Source: Micromonospora sp. NBC_01796
GTDB lineage: Bacteria; Actinomycetota; Actinomycetes; Mycobacteriales; Micromonosporaceae
Direction: 5' to 3'
NCBI RefSeq assembly: GCF_035917455.1
Contig: NZ_CP109078.1
Span: 7,734,001 to 7,798,000 of the forward strand
Length of the DNA stretch: 64,000 nucleotides
How positions within the stretch are numbered: position 1 is the first letter of the stretch; each line of letters starts with the position of its first letter. The translations under genes and the position numbers were made by a program. Of the stretch, positions 9,123-17,357 are shown in pieces. Below the pieces are notes generated by a model, which saw only the letters and a program-made list of their open reading frames with translations, ran no database searches and had not been told where the DNA came from.

Positions 9123-10541
9123 GTGACGCCCCGACGGGTCGGCGAGCACCTCGCGAACGGTTCAACCACCCCGGACCTCCCCTGCCGCCCCATCCCCACC
9201 TCGCGGCCGCACATCGGGCTGCCGACCGCCTCCGGCGGTCCGGTCGAGGGCCGGCAGCGGATTCTGATGCTCTCCTGGGAATACCCACCCGTCCTCGTCG
9301 GCGGACTCGGCCGACACGTCCACGCCCTCTCCGTCGCCCTCGCCGCCGCCGGCCACGACGTCACCGTCATCACCCGCCACGCCGACAACGCCCCCTACGA
9401 GGAATACGCCGACGGCGTCCGCATCATCCGCGCCCCCGAAGACCCCGTCACCTTCCCCCTCGCCACCGACTCCCTCCTCGCCTGGACCATGGCCTTCAAC
9501 CACACCCTCACCCGCGCCGCCCTCCGCGCCAACAACACCAGCACCGGCTACGACGTCATCCACGCCCACGACTGGCTCGTCGCCCACACCGCCATCAACC
9601 TCAAAGAACACCTCGACATCCCCCTCGTCACCACCATCCACGCCACCGAAGCCGGCCGACACCAAGGCTGGCTCCCCGGCGACATGAACAAATCCATCCA
9701 CTCCATGGAATGGTGGCTCAGCCACGAATCCAGCCGCGTCATCACCTGCTCCGGCTACATGCGCGACCAGGTCAACAACCTCTTCAACCTCCCCACCACC
9801 CAGATCGACGTCGTACCCAACGGGGTGGAGACGCACCGGTGGAAGGCGAGTGCCGCCGCTGTCGCCGCCGCCCGCAAGCGCTTCGCCGGAGACGGCCCGC
9901 TGGTCACCTTCGCCGGCCGCCTGGTGTACGAGAAGGGCGTCCAGCACCTCATCGCGGGACTGCCCCGGCTGCGCCGGGAGCACCCCGGACTGCGCCTGGT
10001 CATCGCCGGCGACGGCCCGTACCGGGGTGAGCTGGAGGCCGACATCGACCGGCTCGGGGTACGGGGGGCGGTCACCATGCCCGGCTTCCTCGGCGGATCG
10101 GACCTGCCCGCGATGATGGCGGCGTCGGACTGCTTCGCGGTGCCGAGCATCTACGAGCCGTTCGGCATGGTCGCGCTGGAGGGTGCGGCAGCCGGGGCCC
10201 CGCTCGCGGTCGCCGCCACCGGTGGGCTCGCCGAGATCGTCGAGACCGGGGTGACCGGGATGACCTTCGAGCCGAAGGACCCGGACGCGCTCGCGGACGC
10301 CGTACACGCCCTGCTGGCCGACAGTGACCGCGCGCGGGAGCTGGCCCGCCGGGCCCGGCGGATGGTGGCCGACGACTACGGGTGGGCGTCGATCGCACAG
10401 CGCACCGCCGCCACCTACGCCACCGCGATCGACAAGGCCTCGGCGTTCACCACCGAGCAGGCGGCGCACCGGTTGGCGCACGGCCGGCCGGTGCTGGACA
10501 TCCCGGCGGGGAACCTGCTCGCCGCCGTCGGCGTGCGCTGA
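9123..10541 (+). CDS. GT4 family glycosyltransferase (glycogen synthase/GlgA-like)
   Basis: A 472-residue GT-B retaining glycosyltransferase. The N-terminal half has RILMLSWEYPPVLVGGLGRHV (acceptor-side KxGGL-like loop) and DVIHAHDWLVAHTA. The C-terminal half has VTFAGRLVYEKGVQHLIAGL, the phosphate-binding GDGPYRGELE, and the donor motif EPFGMVALEGAAAGAPL with the EX7E glutamates. Family knowledge points to alpha-glucan or maltose-1-phosphate (GlgA/GlgM-type) synthesis from a nucleotide sugar; the exact substrate is not readable. The GTG at 9123 has GGACGGAGACG upstream. Codons from about 9265 to 9825 are almost all C-ending, with GAA, AAA and CAA for Glu, Lys and Gln, then switch abruptly to the G/C mix of neighbouring genes (see findings). 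Confidence 0.85.
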   Translation: MTPRRVGEHLANGSTTPDLPCRPIPTSRPHIGLPTASGGPVEGRQRILMLSWEYPPVLVGGLGRHVHALSVALAAAGHDVTVITRHADNAPYEEYADGVRIIRAPEDPVTFPLATDSLLAWTMAFNHTLTRAALRANNTSTGYDVIHAHDWLVAHTAINLKEHLDIPLVTTIHATEAGRHQGWLPGDMNKSIHSMEWWLSHESSRVITCSGYMRDQVNNLFNLPTTQIDVVPNGVETHRWKASAAAVAAARKRFAGDGPLVTFAGRLVYEKGVQHLIAGLPRLRREHPGLRLVIAGDGPYRGELEADIDRLGVRGAVTMPGFLGGSDLPAMMAASDCFAVPSIYEPFGMVALEGAAAGAPLAVAATGGLAEIVETGVTGMTFEPKDPDALADAVHALLADSDRARELARRARRMVADDYGWASIAQRTAATYATAIDKASAFTTEQAAHRLAHGRPVLDIPAGNLLAAVGVR

Positions 10542-10565
10542 CCGCAAAACGGTCCCGGTACGACT

Positions 10566-10599
10566 CCGGCCGCCGATGCCCGAGGGCGTCGGCGGCCGG
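10566..10599. terminator. Hairpin between convergent glycosyltransferase and gltA
   Basis: CCGGCCGCCGA (10566-10576) pairs perfectly with TCGGCGGCCGG (10589-10599), and the loop holds a second GCCC/GGGC stem. It lies 24 bases after one stop and 36 before the other, fitting a bidirectional terminator without a T-run. Confidence 0.75.
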
Positions 10600-10635
10600 T
10601 GGTGTCACGGCTCAGAGTTGTACCGGTGGCACCGT

Positions 10636-11919
10636 TCAGCGCTGGTCGACCGGGACGAACGCCCGCTCGCCGGCACCGGTGTAGAGCTGCCGCGGACGGC
10701 CGATCTTGGTCTCCGGGTCCGAGATCATCTCGCGCCACTGGGCGATCCAGCCGGGCAGCCGGCCGAGCGCGAAGAGCACGGTGAACATCTTGGTCGGGAA
10801 CCCCATGGCCTTGTAGATCAGGCCGGTGTAGAAGTCCACGTTCGGGTAGAGCCGACGCGACACGAAGAAGTCGTCGGCGAGCGCGATCTCCTCGAGCTGC
10901 AGCGCGAGGTCGAGCAGCGGATCGGGCTTGTTCATCCGGGCGAGTACGTCCTGCGCGGCCTTCTTGACGATGGCCGCCCGCGGGTCGTAGTTCTTGTAGA
11001 CCCGGTGGCCGAAGCCCATCAGCTTGACGCCCTGCTCCTTGGCCTTGACCCGGCGGACGAAGGCCTGAACGTCCCCGCCGTCGGCGCGGATGCCCTCCAG
11101 CATCTCCAGTACCGCCTGGTTCGCGCCCCCGTGCAGGGGACCGAAGAGCGCGTTCACGCCGGCCGAGACCGAGGCGAACAGGTTGGCCTGGCTGGAGCCG
11201 ACCAGCCGGACGGTGGAGGTGGAGCAGTTCTGCTCGTGGTCGGCGTGCAGCACGAACAGCATGTCGAGGACGCGGGCGACAACCGGGTCGACCTCGTACT
11301 CCTCCGCCGGTACGCCGAACGTCAGCCGCAGGAAGTTCTCCACGTACCCGAGGGAGTTGTCCGGGTAGAGCTGCGCCTGACCGATCGACTTCTTGTACGC
11401 GTACGACGCGATCGTCGGCACCTTGGCCATCAGGCGCACGGTGGAGATCTCGACGTGCTCCTGGTCGAACGGGTCCAGGCTGTCCTGGTAGAAGGTCGAG
11501 ATGGCGCTCACCGCCGAGGAGAGCACCGCCATCGGGTGCGCGTCGCGCGGGAACCCGTCGAAGAACCGCCGCATTTCTTCGTGGAGCAGCGAGTGCCGGC
11601 GGATCCATTCACTGAACTCGGTGAGCTGCTGGGCGGTGGGCAGCTCGCCGTAGATCAGCAGGTACGAGACCTCCAGGAACGAGGCCTTCTCCGCCAGCTG
11701 GTCGATGGGGTATCCGCGGTAGCGGAGAATGCCCGCATCTCCGTCGATGTAGGTGATCTCCGAGGAGCAGGCGGCGGTGTTGACGAAACCCGGGTCGTAG
11801 GTGACGTACCCGGTCTCCCCCAACAGCTTGCCGACGCCGATCCCGGACGGGCCCTCGACAGCGGGCCGCACCGGCATAGACAGTTGCCCGCCGGGGTGGT
11901 CGAGCTTGACATCCGTCAT
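10636..11919 (-). CDS. gltA: Citrate synthase (type II)
   Basis: A 427-residue citrate synthase condensing acetyl-CoA with oxaloacetate in the TCA cycle. Landmarks are YIDGDAGILRYRGYPIDQLAE near residue 57, the catalytic His regions LHADHEQNCSTSTVRLVGS (about 225) and FGPLHGGANQA (about 260), and MGFGHRVYKNYDPRA (about 301) with the third active-site His/Arg. The catalytic Asp lies in PNVDFYTGLIYKAMGFP. Its length is normal for the hexameric bacterial type. GAGGAACC precedes the ATG. The 5' region holds a GATGCGT-C-ACGCATC palindrome that may be an operator. It is monocistronic and convergent with the glycosyltransferase gene. Confidence 0.95.
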   Translation of the reverse strand: MTDVKLDHPGGQLSMPVRPAVEGPSGIGVGKLLGETGYVTYDPGFVNTAACSSEITYIDGDAGILRYRGYPIDQLAEKASFLEVSYLLIYGELPTAQQLTEFSEWIRRHSLLHEEMRRFFDGFPRDAHPMAVLSSAVSAISTFYQDSLDPFDQEHVEISTVRLMAKVPTIASYAYKKSIGQAQLYPDNSLGYVENFLRLTFGVPAEEYEVDPVVARVLDMLFVLHADHEQNCSTSTVRLVGSSQANLFASVSAGVNALFGPLHGGANQAVLEMLEGIRADGGDVQAFVRRVKAKEQGVKLMGFGHRVYKNYDPRAAIVKKAAQDVLARMNKPDPLLDLALQLEEIALADDFFVSRRLYPNVDFYTGLIYKAMGFPTKMFTVLFALGRLPGWIAQWREMISDPETKIGRPRQLYTGAGERAFVPVDQR

Positions 11920-12019
11920 GTGGTTCCTCGCTTCGGCGGCAAAATCTTCGTTGAATTGCCTCTGTTCCTACGGTAATCGTGGCGCGGAACCAACACCTGG
12001 CCATGGTCGAGCGGTGAGG

Positions 12020-12034
12020 GATGCGTCACGCATC
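12020..12034. promoter_or_regulatory. Palindrome upstream of gltA
   Basis: GATGCGT C ACGCATC is a perfect 7-1-7 dyad located 101 bases upstream of the gltA start and 40 bases downstream of the sulfatase stop. It has the size of a dimeric regulator site, such as a GntR- or CRP-class operator. The regulator is not identifiable from sequence. Confidence 0.4.
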
Positions 12035-12073
12035 ACCCCACTTGCGAAACTGTCGCCTTGAATGTCGCCTAAG

Positions 12074-14140
12074 TCACAGGCGTAACCGGCGCAACTCGGC
12101 ACCGTCGCTGACCAGGAACAACTCCAGTTTGTTCGCACCGGGGACGAACAGCGACTCGTCGCTCACCAGGGCACCGAAGCGACGACCGTTCTTGTCCGGG
12201 TCGACCACCGGGACAACCGCCCCGATCCGGCCGTTGACCGCGACCGCGATCCTGGCGCCGGTACGCACCGAGTCCGGGACCGTGCCGCAGACCAGCGCGG
12301 GCAGCCGCCCGCCGTTCGGGTCGATGTTGTCGAAGGCGTCCCGATTGATCACGCTGACCCCGGTCCGGTCGTCGCTGACCGGCAGGTCAGCGACCCGACG
12401 CCCGATCAGCTCGGGTGACGGGGGCGCGGGCAGCTTCGGCCGGGCGGCGCCGCTGAGCACGTCGGCGAAGGTCTCGCCGGGGAGCTGCAGGGCGAACGTG
12501 GGCTGGTCGTGGAACCGTTTCTCCGTCCGCTCCCGGCTGACGTCCGGCGCGACCAGACCGTCGACCGACCAGGGAATCCGGACCTGCGCCCGGTCGGCGA
12601 TGGTCGGCAGCAGGTCGACGTGCTCCCAGTTGCGGTCGTCGATCCGCCCGTCCCGCTGCCCCGGCTCCTTGACGAACAACGGTACCCAGGCCACCTCGCC
12701 GGGGGACCGGTCGATCGACGCCCGGCCCCGCCCCTGGACCCCGGGCGTGAAGCTGAGGCCGTGGTCGGCGGTCACCACCACCAGGGCGTCGTCGTAGAGC
12801 CCGGACTCACGCAGCGTACGGAGGGTCTCACCGATCAACCGGTCGGTGTACCCGAGTTGCAGCAGGTGACGCTGGCGGGCCAGTTCCACCCAACCGTCAC
12901 CGTCGTTGGGCATGCCCGGCGGTGAGTCGTACCGCATGCCCGACGGGAGGTAGTTCCACGGGGTGTGCGGCATGAGCAGGTGCAGGAAGTGCAGCGTGGG
13001 CCGTTCGGCGGGACGCAGGTCGGCGAGGAACCGGGTGAACCGGGCCGGCTGGTTGACGTCCAGTTCTCCCCACCGGAACCTCGGGTCGGTCGGTGCCGGC
13101 TGTTGCTCCTGCTCCTCGAGTTCCGCCTCCTGGCGGGTGGCCTCCCGGTACGACGACTCCGGGTCGTCGGGTACGTCGACGGGCGAGACGATCTGGCGGA
13201 GCAGTCCGACGCTCTCCCGCAGCAGGACCTGGAGACCACCGCGGACCGGCGTTTCGCGCCGCGCACACTCGCTCGGCGGGCAGAGCTGGCTGATGCTCTC
13301 CTGGACCTTGAGGTCGTAGGTTCCGCCCAGCAGGGTGAACAGGTTGTCCGGGTACTGCGAGTAGTGCGGTGCCCGCGCCGACGACGGGTAGCGGCCGGTC
13401 AGCATCGCCGGCAGCGCGTACGGGGTCCACCCGCTCACCCCGGTGGCGTTGCGGTACCAGGTCGATCCGCCGGCCAGTGCGGCGAAGTTGGGGAACCGGG
13501 TCGCGTCGATCGTCCCGCCCTCGCCGAGCAGCGAGACCAGCGGCAACTCGTCCAGGACGAGCATCACCACCGGTGGATGGCTGGCCGACTCGTGCGCGGC
13601 GCCGGGACCCGAGCCGCGCTCGGCCGGCAGCACGACCGCCGAGGCCGGCGAGGCGAAGACGAAGAGCAGGACAAAAACCAGCGGGCCGGCGGCGGCGATC
13701 CGCAGTAGCTGTCCGGCCGCCCGCCAGCGCCGGTACGCGTACGCCCCGGCGGCGCCGACGAGCAGCGCGACCAGTGCCAACGGCAGCCCTCGCCAGGGCA
13801 GCAGGTGTTTGCCGACCTGGATCGCGAGCGCGGCGAGCAGCAGCCCCAGCGACACGGTGTGCACGACGCCCCGGACCACCGGCCCGATCAGCCGGGTGAG
13901 CGCGCCGACCCCCCAGACCAGCACCGGGATCGGGACGGTGAAGGCGGCCACCAGCAGCAGGATCTCCACCGGCCCGGCGCCGTAGAAGAGGAAGAAGTCG
14001 GGGCTGCGTCCGGTGACGTCGAGCAGCGGCTGGGTGATCACCAGCCCGCAGAGTGCCACGATCTCCAGGAACGCGGGAAGTTCCGAGCGCCACCAGCGGG
14101 ACAGCCGGCCCCGGCTACGCGGGGTGGCCGGGTCAGCCAC
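12074..14140 (-). CDS. Membrane-anchored sulfatase/alkaline phosphatase-fold protein
   Basis: A 688-residue protein. Five hydrophobic segments occupy about residues 20-200 (for example FLEIVALCGLVITQPLLDV and GPLVFVLLFVFASPASAVV), followed by a large extracytoplasmic catalytic domain. That domain starts PPVVMLVLDELPLVSLL, has WYRNATGVSGWTPYALPAMLTGRYP (the position of the nucleophile Thr/Ser), MPHTPWNYLPSG, and ends its core with LVVVTADHGLSFTPG, whose Asp-His are metal ligands. This architecture matches LtaS/phosphoglycerol-transferase-like and arylsulfatase-like enzymes, so it probably transfers or hydrolyses a phosphate or sulfate ester at the cell surface. The GTG start overlaps the methyltransferase stop (GTGGCTGA), showing translational coupling. 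The exact substrate is unknown. Confidence 0.8.
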   Translation of the reverse strand: MADPATPRSRGRLSRWWRSELPAFLEIVALCGLVITQPLLDVTGRSPDFFLFYGAGPVEILLLVAAFTVPIPVLVWGVGALTRLIGPVVRGVVHTVSLGLLLAALAIQVGKHLLPWRGLPLALVALLVGAAGAYAYRRWRAAGQLLRIAAAGPLVFVLLFVFASPASAVVLPAERGSGPGAAHESASHPPVVMLVLDELPLVSLLGEGGTIDATRFPNFAALAGGSTWYRNATGVSGWTPYALPAMLTGRYPSSARAPHYSQYPDNLFTLLGGTYDLKVQESISQLCPPSECARRETPVRGGLQVLLRESVGLLRQIVSPVDVPDDPESSYREATRQEAELEEQEQQPAPTDPRFRWGELDVNQPARFTRFLADLRPAERPTLHFLHLLMPHTPWNYLPSGMRYDSPPGMPNDGDGWVELARQRHLLQLGYTDRLIGETLRTLRESGLYDDALVVVTADHGLSFTPGVQGRGRASIDRSPGEVAWVPLFVKEPGQRDGRIDDRNWEHVDLLPTIADRAQVRIPWSVDGLVAPDVSRERTEKRFHDQPTFALQLPGETFADVLSGAARPKLPAPPSPELIGRRVADLPVSDDRTGVSVINRDAFDNIDPNGGRLPALVCGTVPDSVRTGARIAVAVNGRIGAVVPVVDPDKNGRRFGALVSDESLFVPGANKLELFLVSDGAELRRLRL

Positions 14141-15584
14141 GCGGCACCCCGACGTAGAGCGTCCGGGTGCCCGACGGAAGTTCCTCCCGTGCGGTGATGT
14201 CGCACCGCCGGGCCAGCAACCGTTCGAACTCCTCCCGGCGGTAGTCCGGAAAGAGACCGGCCGGCTTGTTGGCCAGCAGCCGCCGGGCCATCGGGTCCTC
14301 CGGGTGGACGAACTCGGCCACCAGCCGACCGCGCGGACCGGCGGTCGCCAGGAATCCGACCAGCCAGTCGACAACCCGGGGCAGCGGCACGTTGCGGCCG
14401 ATGGCCAGGTGGTGGATCACGGCCAGGGCGAGCACCGCGTCGACATCGGCGCGGGCCGCGAAGGAGGCCCGTTCGACACCGCCCCAACCCCCGCCGGGCG
14501 AGGGGTCGGCCAGGTCGAGCACCAGCGGCAGGATCCGCCGTTCACCGTCGGCCCGCAGGCGCCGGTAGAGGTGCTCGACCACCGCCGGATCGCTCTCCGC
14601 CGCCACCACGTACGCGGCGTGCCGGGCGGCGAGGCGGGAGTAGTCGCCGTCGTTGGCGCCCAGGTCGAGCACGAGTCGCGGGGCCGCCCCGGCCAGCGCC
14701 GACTCGACGAAACGCTCCTTGCGCTCCCGATCGGCGTCGGAGTAGCCACAGGTCTGGCGGTACTGCTCCCAGTGACTCGCCGGGGGCTGCCAGTCCAGCC
14801 GGCGGACCAGCTTCTCCACCGCCCGTACGCCCGACAGCACCAGGTCCCGCGAGAAGCCGGCGTCGCGCAGTTCGGCCCGGACCGTCCCGGTGCTCGCGTC
14901 GGCGTGCCGGGCCTGCATCGCGTCGTGCAGGTACACGTGCTTGAGGACGCCCGCGGAGAACCGGCGGGTGCCGCCGAAGACCCGGCGCATCTGGCCGGGT
15001 TCGACGCCGTCGATCCGGGATCGCAGCCAGGGCTGGAAGTCCAGGTCGAGGTGGGCCTGCAACATCAGCGGGTAGAGCAGGGTCTGGCAGAACTGCCGGT
15101 AGCCGGCCCAGGGCTCGCCGTCGCGCGCCCGTTCGAAGGAACCGATGTCGATGAAGACCGGCGTGGCGCCCCGCCACTGCAGGTTGTACGCCGAACCGTC
15201 CTTGGTCGTGAACCCGCAGTCCAACGCGGCGGTGAGGATCTCCAGGTGCAGCAGCGCCGCGTCCCGGAGCATCCCGAACGACCACTCGTACGGGTAGGAG
15301 ACGAACGGTATCCGCTCGTGCCGCAGCACCGTGTCCCAGGAGGTGTCGTCGGGCATCGACAGGATGTCCCGGTCGACGGGTTCGGTGCCGCAGACCTTGC
15401 CGGCGGTGAGCAGGGGTGGGAAGAACTCGCTGGCCGCCAGCGCGTGCCAGTCCTCGGTGGCCCGCCGGTCGAGCCCGCGCAGCACCTGCCCGTCGAGGTA
15501 GAAGACCCGGTTGCCGGGGTCGCGGAACGAGCTCGGCTCCGCGCGTACGCCGGCCTCCGATGTGGAAAGTGGTGGCGGGGACAT
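14133..15584 (-). CDS. Class I SAM-dependent methyltransferase
   Basis: A 483-residue protein with a canonical SAM-binding motif I, LVLDLGANDGDYSRLAA, at about residue 300, and an acidic motif II, VVAAESDPAVVEHLYRRL. DAVLALAVIHHLAIGRNVPL follows near residue 385. The first 280 residues form a separate conserved domain (FSYPYEWSFGMLRDAALLHLEIL, VFIDIGSFER) seen in proteins annotated as nodulation- or SAM-dependent methyltransferases, often next to membrane sulfatases. The target is unknown; a cell-surface glycan or lipid is inferred from the neighbour. The start at ATG 15584 places it 19 bases after the small membrane protein gene, and its stop overlaps the next gene by 8 bases. Confidence 0.8.
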   Translation of the reverse strand: MSPPPLSTSEAGVRAEPSSFRDPGNRVFYLDGQVLRGLDRRATEDWHALAASEFFPPLLTAGKVCGTEPVDRDILSMPDDTSWDTVLRHERIPFVSYPYEWSFGMLRDAALLHLEILTAALDCGFTTKDGSAYNLQWRGATPVFIDIGSFERARDGEPWAGYRQFCQTLLYPLMLQAHLDLDFQPWLRSRIDGVEPGQMRRVFGGTRRFSAGVLKHVYLHDAMQARHADASTGTVRAELRDAGFSRDLVLSGVRAVEKLVRRLDWQPPASHWEQYRQTCGYSDADRERKERFVESALAGAAPRLVLDLGANDGDYSRLAARHAAYVVAAESDPAVVEHLYRRLRADGERRILPLVLDLADPSPGGGWGGVERASFAARADVDAVLALAVIHHLAIGRNVPLPRVVDWLVGFLATAGPRGRLVAEFVHPEDPMARRLLANKPAGLFPDYRREEFERLLARRCDITAREELPSGTRTLYVGVPRG

Positions 15585-15603
15585 CTGCGACCGGGCCCCG
15601 CTC

Positions 15604-15750
15604 TCAGTCCTTCTCGGCCGGCTGCCGGCGCAACCGGCCGACCAGCCGGCGCCAGTACAGCTTGGCCGCGACGGCGACCCCGGCGGCACCACCGATCACC
15701 GCCTGCACGATGAGACTGCCGGATCCGGCATCCAGATAGGCCAGGTCCAT
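15604..15750 (-). CDS. Small membrane protein of the YLDPGSGS type
   Basis: A 48-residue protein (MDLAYLDAGSGSLIVQAVIG...) with a YLDxGSGS entry motif, one hydrophobic helix (SLIVQAVIGGAAGVAVAAKLYW) and an Arg-rich cytoplasmic tail ending QPAEKD. Short proteins of this form are widely conserved next to SAM methyltransferase and sulfatase/phosphoglycerol-transferase genes; the role is unknown. I infer that it anchors or regulates the neighbouring enzymes. AAAGGGG lies ahead of the ATG at 15750. An in-frame ATG at 15768 (six more residues, MKGAAE) is preceded by GGGACG and cannot be excluded. It is the first gene of a three-gene operon. Confidence 0.7.
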   Translation of the reverse strand: MDLAYLDAGSGSLIVQAVIGGAAGVAVAAKLYWRRLVGRLRRQPAEKD

Positions 15751-15958
15751 CTCGGCCGCCCCTTTCATTTTCGTCCCGCATGTTGATACGTCGGACGGCA
15801 CCACGAGCCCACCGCGCCGGCCGGGAGCCGTCCGCGTCGGCGTGTCGCGAAGGGTCGTCCAGTGCCGGCAACCCCCTGCTCATCTGGGCTTCAGGTGCCG
15901 TTAACCACACCGTACGCCGGAGATCGCCTGCTCGCACTCGCACTGCGGACCTGGTGCA

Positions 15959-15997
15959 GGGTGTCCGATTCGCACTCCACGAACGGGTGTCCGATTC
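15959..15997. repeat. Direct repeat between divergent genes
   Basis: GGGTGTCCGATTC occurs at 15959-15971 and again at 15985-15997, a 26-bp spacing (about 2.5 helical turns), 41 bases upstream of the VOC gene and in the shared promoter region with the small membrane protein operon. A tandem regulator site is possible. Confidence 0.45.
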
Positions 15998-16037
15998 CTT
16001 CAAGACCGGCGGCGACCGGCGACCCTAGGGTGGGGCA

Positions 16038-16430
16038 ATGCCACCTCAACTGGATGTGATTGCCCTGGTCGTTGCCGACATGGGCCGCTCGCTGACCTTC
16101 TACCGCCGCCTCGGGTTGGAGATCCCGGCCGACTCGGACGGAGATCCGCACGTGGAGGCACTTCTTCCCGGCGGGCTGCGTCTGGCCTGGGACACCGCGG
16201 AGATGACCTCCTCGATCGACCCGAGCTGGTCCATGCCCACGGGCCACGGTCGGATCACTCTCGCCTTCCGGTGCGAGAACCCCGCCGAGGTCGACTCGGC
16301 GTACGCCGAGATGACCGAGGCCGGCTACACCGGGCATCTCAAACCCTGGGACGCCTTCTGGGGCCAGCGCTACGCCACCCTGCTCGACCCGGACGGCAAC
16401 GGGGTGGACCTCTTCGCCCCGCTCACCTGA
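16038..16430 (+). CDS. VOC family (glyoxalase/bleomycin resistance) protein
   Basis: A 130-residue vicinal-oxygen-chelate protein with two beta-alpha-beta-beta-beta modules. The first begins LDVIALVVADMGRSLTFYRRLGLEI, the second HGRITLAFRCENPAEVDSAYAEM. It ends RYATLLDPDGNGVDLFAPL, where the Glu that binds metal in glyoxalase I is replaced by Asp (GVDLFA). The size is normal for a single-domain VOC dimer. Substrate prediction is not possible; members include drug-binding and dioxygenase-like proteins. It is convergent with the AraC-type regulator gene and probably monocistronic. Confidence 0.8.
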   Translation: MPPQLDVIALVVADMGRSLTFYRRLGLEIPADSDGDPHVEALLPGGLRLAWDTAEMTSSIDPSWSMPTGHGRITLAFRCENPAEVDSAYAEMTEAGYTGHLKPWDAFWGQRYATLLDPDGNGVDLFAPLT

Positions 16431-16470
16431 CCGCGCCGAGAGCTCCAACCCGGTCTACCGCTCGCGGCTT

Positions 16471-16487
16471 CGGTGACCCGATCACCG
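16471..16487. terminator. Weak hairpin between convergent genes
   Basis: CGGTGA (16471-16476) and TCACCG (16482-16487) form a 6-bp stem with a 5-base loop, midway between the VOC and AraC gene stops. It is short for a terminator, and no T-run follows. Confidence 0.35.
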
Positions 16488-16503
16488 GCACGATCCCGGG
16501 CGG

Positions 16504-17193
16504 CTAGGTGATCAGGTCGCGGGGTGGGACGCCGGTCAGCGCCCGGATCTCCCGGGACAGGTGCGGCTGGTCGGCGTAGCCGGTCCGTACCGCGGTGTCG
16601 GCGGCCGGCACTCCGGCCCGGAGCAACGCCACGGCCCGCTGCATGCGCAGGATCCGGGCCAGTGTCTTCGGCCCGTAGCCGAACAGCGCCCGGCTGCGCC
16701 GGTGGAGTTGGCGGGGGCCGAGGCCGAGGTCGGCGGCGGTGCCGGCCACGTCGTCACCGGCATCCAACCGGGCGACCACCGTACGGGCGATCGGGTCGGG
16801 GCCACCACCGTCACCCAGCCGGGCCGCCGCCACCGACTCCAGCAGGCGTTCGGGGCGGTCCGCGTACGCGACCCGCTCGTCGAGCTCACGGGTGCGGGAG
16901 TCGGACCAGAGCGCGGTGAGCGGGACCCGCTGGTCGCGCAGCTCGTACGCGGGCAGACCGAACACGGCTGGCCCGGTGCCGGGCGGGAACCGCAGTCCGA
17001 CGTACCGCTCCCCCGTGGCGGTCCCGACCTGGGCGGTGGTGTCCGGCCCGGCCACCAGCAGCCCGTGCCGCTCCGACCAGATCAGGTCCATGCACCCGTC
17101 GGGCAGGACCCGGACCGGTGCCGCCCCCGGCGTCGCCGTGCTCCACCACAGGACGGCCCCGCGCACCAGCGCGGAGGTGGTCTCCCGGTACAT
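16504..17193 (-). CDS. AraC family transcriptional regulator
   Basis: A 229-residue protein with a C-terminal AraC/XylS DNA-binding domain. The first helix-turn-helix is VAGTAADLGLGPRQLHRRSRALFGYGPKTLARILRMQRAV (about residues 150-190). The second is TAVRTGYADQPHLSREIRALTGVPP, with the usual G[YF]xDQxHxxR signature. The N-terminal 120 residues (VLPDGCMDLIWS, GLRFPPGTGPAVFG) match the DUF6597-type sensor region found in actinobacterial AraC proteins with unidentified ligands. It is convergent with the VOC gene; no target gene can be read from the context. Confidence 0.85.
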   Translation of the reverse strand: MYRETTSALVRGAVLWWSTATPGAAPVRVLPDGCMDLIWSERHGLLVAGPDTTAQVGTATGERYVGLRFPPGTGPAVFGLPAYELRDQRVPLTALWSDSRTRELDERVAYADRPERLLESVAAARLGDGGGPDPIARTVVARLDAGDDVAGTAADLGLGPRQLHRRSRALFGYGPKTLARILRMQRAVALLRAGVPAADTAVRTGYADQPHLSREIRALTGVPPRDLIT

Positions 17194-17341
17194 GTCCCCC
17201 AGCCTGCCAGCACCGGCGACCGGCCTGGTCTGCGGCCCGCCGGGACCCGGCCAGGTGGGTCGGAATGCGGTGCTCGTGCCGCTGGTGCGTCTTCCGGCAC
17301 TGCCGGTGTCCTGGAAGCCGACACTACCGAGGGTTACGGAG

Positions 17342-17354
17342 TGTCAGCCTGACA
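17342..17354. promoter_or_regulatory. Inverted repeat before the PLD-like gene
   Basis: TGTCA GCC TGACA sits 3 bases upstream of the start codon, over the place where the ribosome binding site should be. It could be a repressor site or a small leader hairpin lowering translation. Confidence 0.35.
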
Positions 17355-17357
17355 GCT

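Noticed and set aside
8737-9390. Long open frames on the minus strand in the glycosyltransferase promoter region
   Set aside because: They give Arg/Pro/Gly/Ser-rich low-complexity products with no motif and no ribosome site, as expected of antisense frames in GC-rich DNA.
15940-16000. Repeated GTCCGATTC words resembling a tRNA T-arm
   Set aside because: No acceptor stem, D-arm or anticodon arm can be built around them; they are a plain 13-bp direct repeat.
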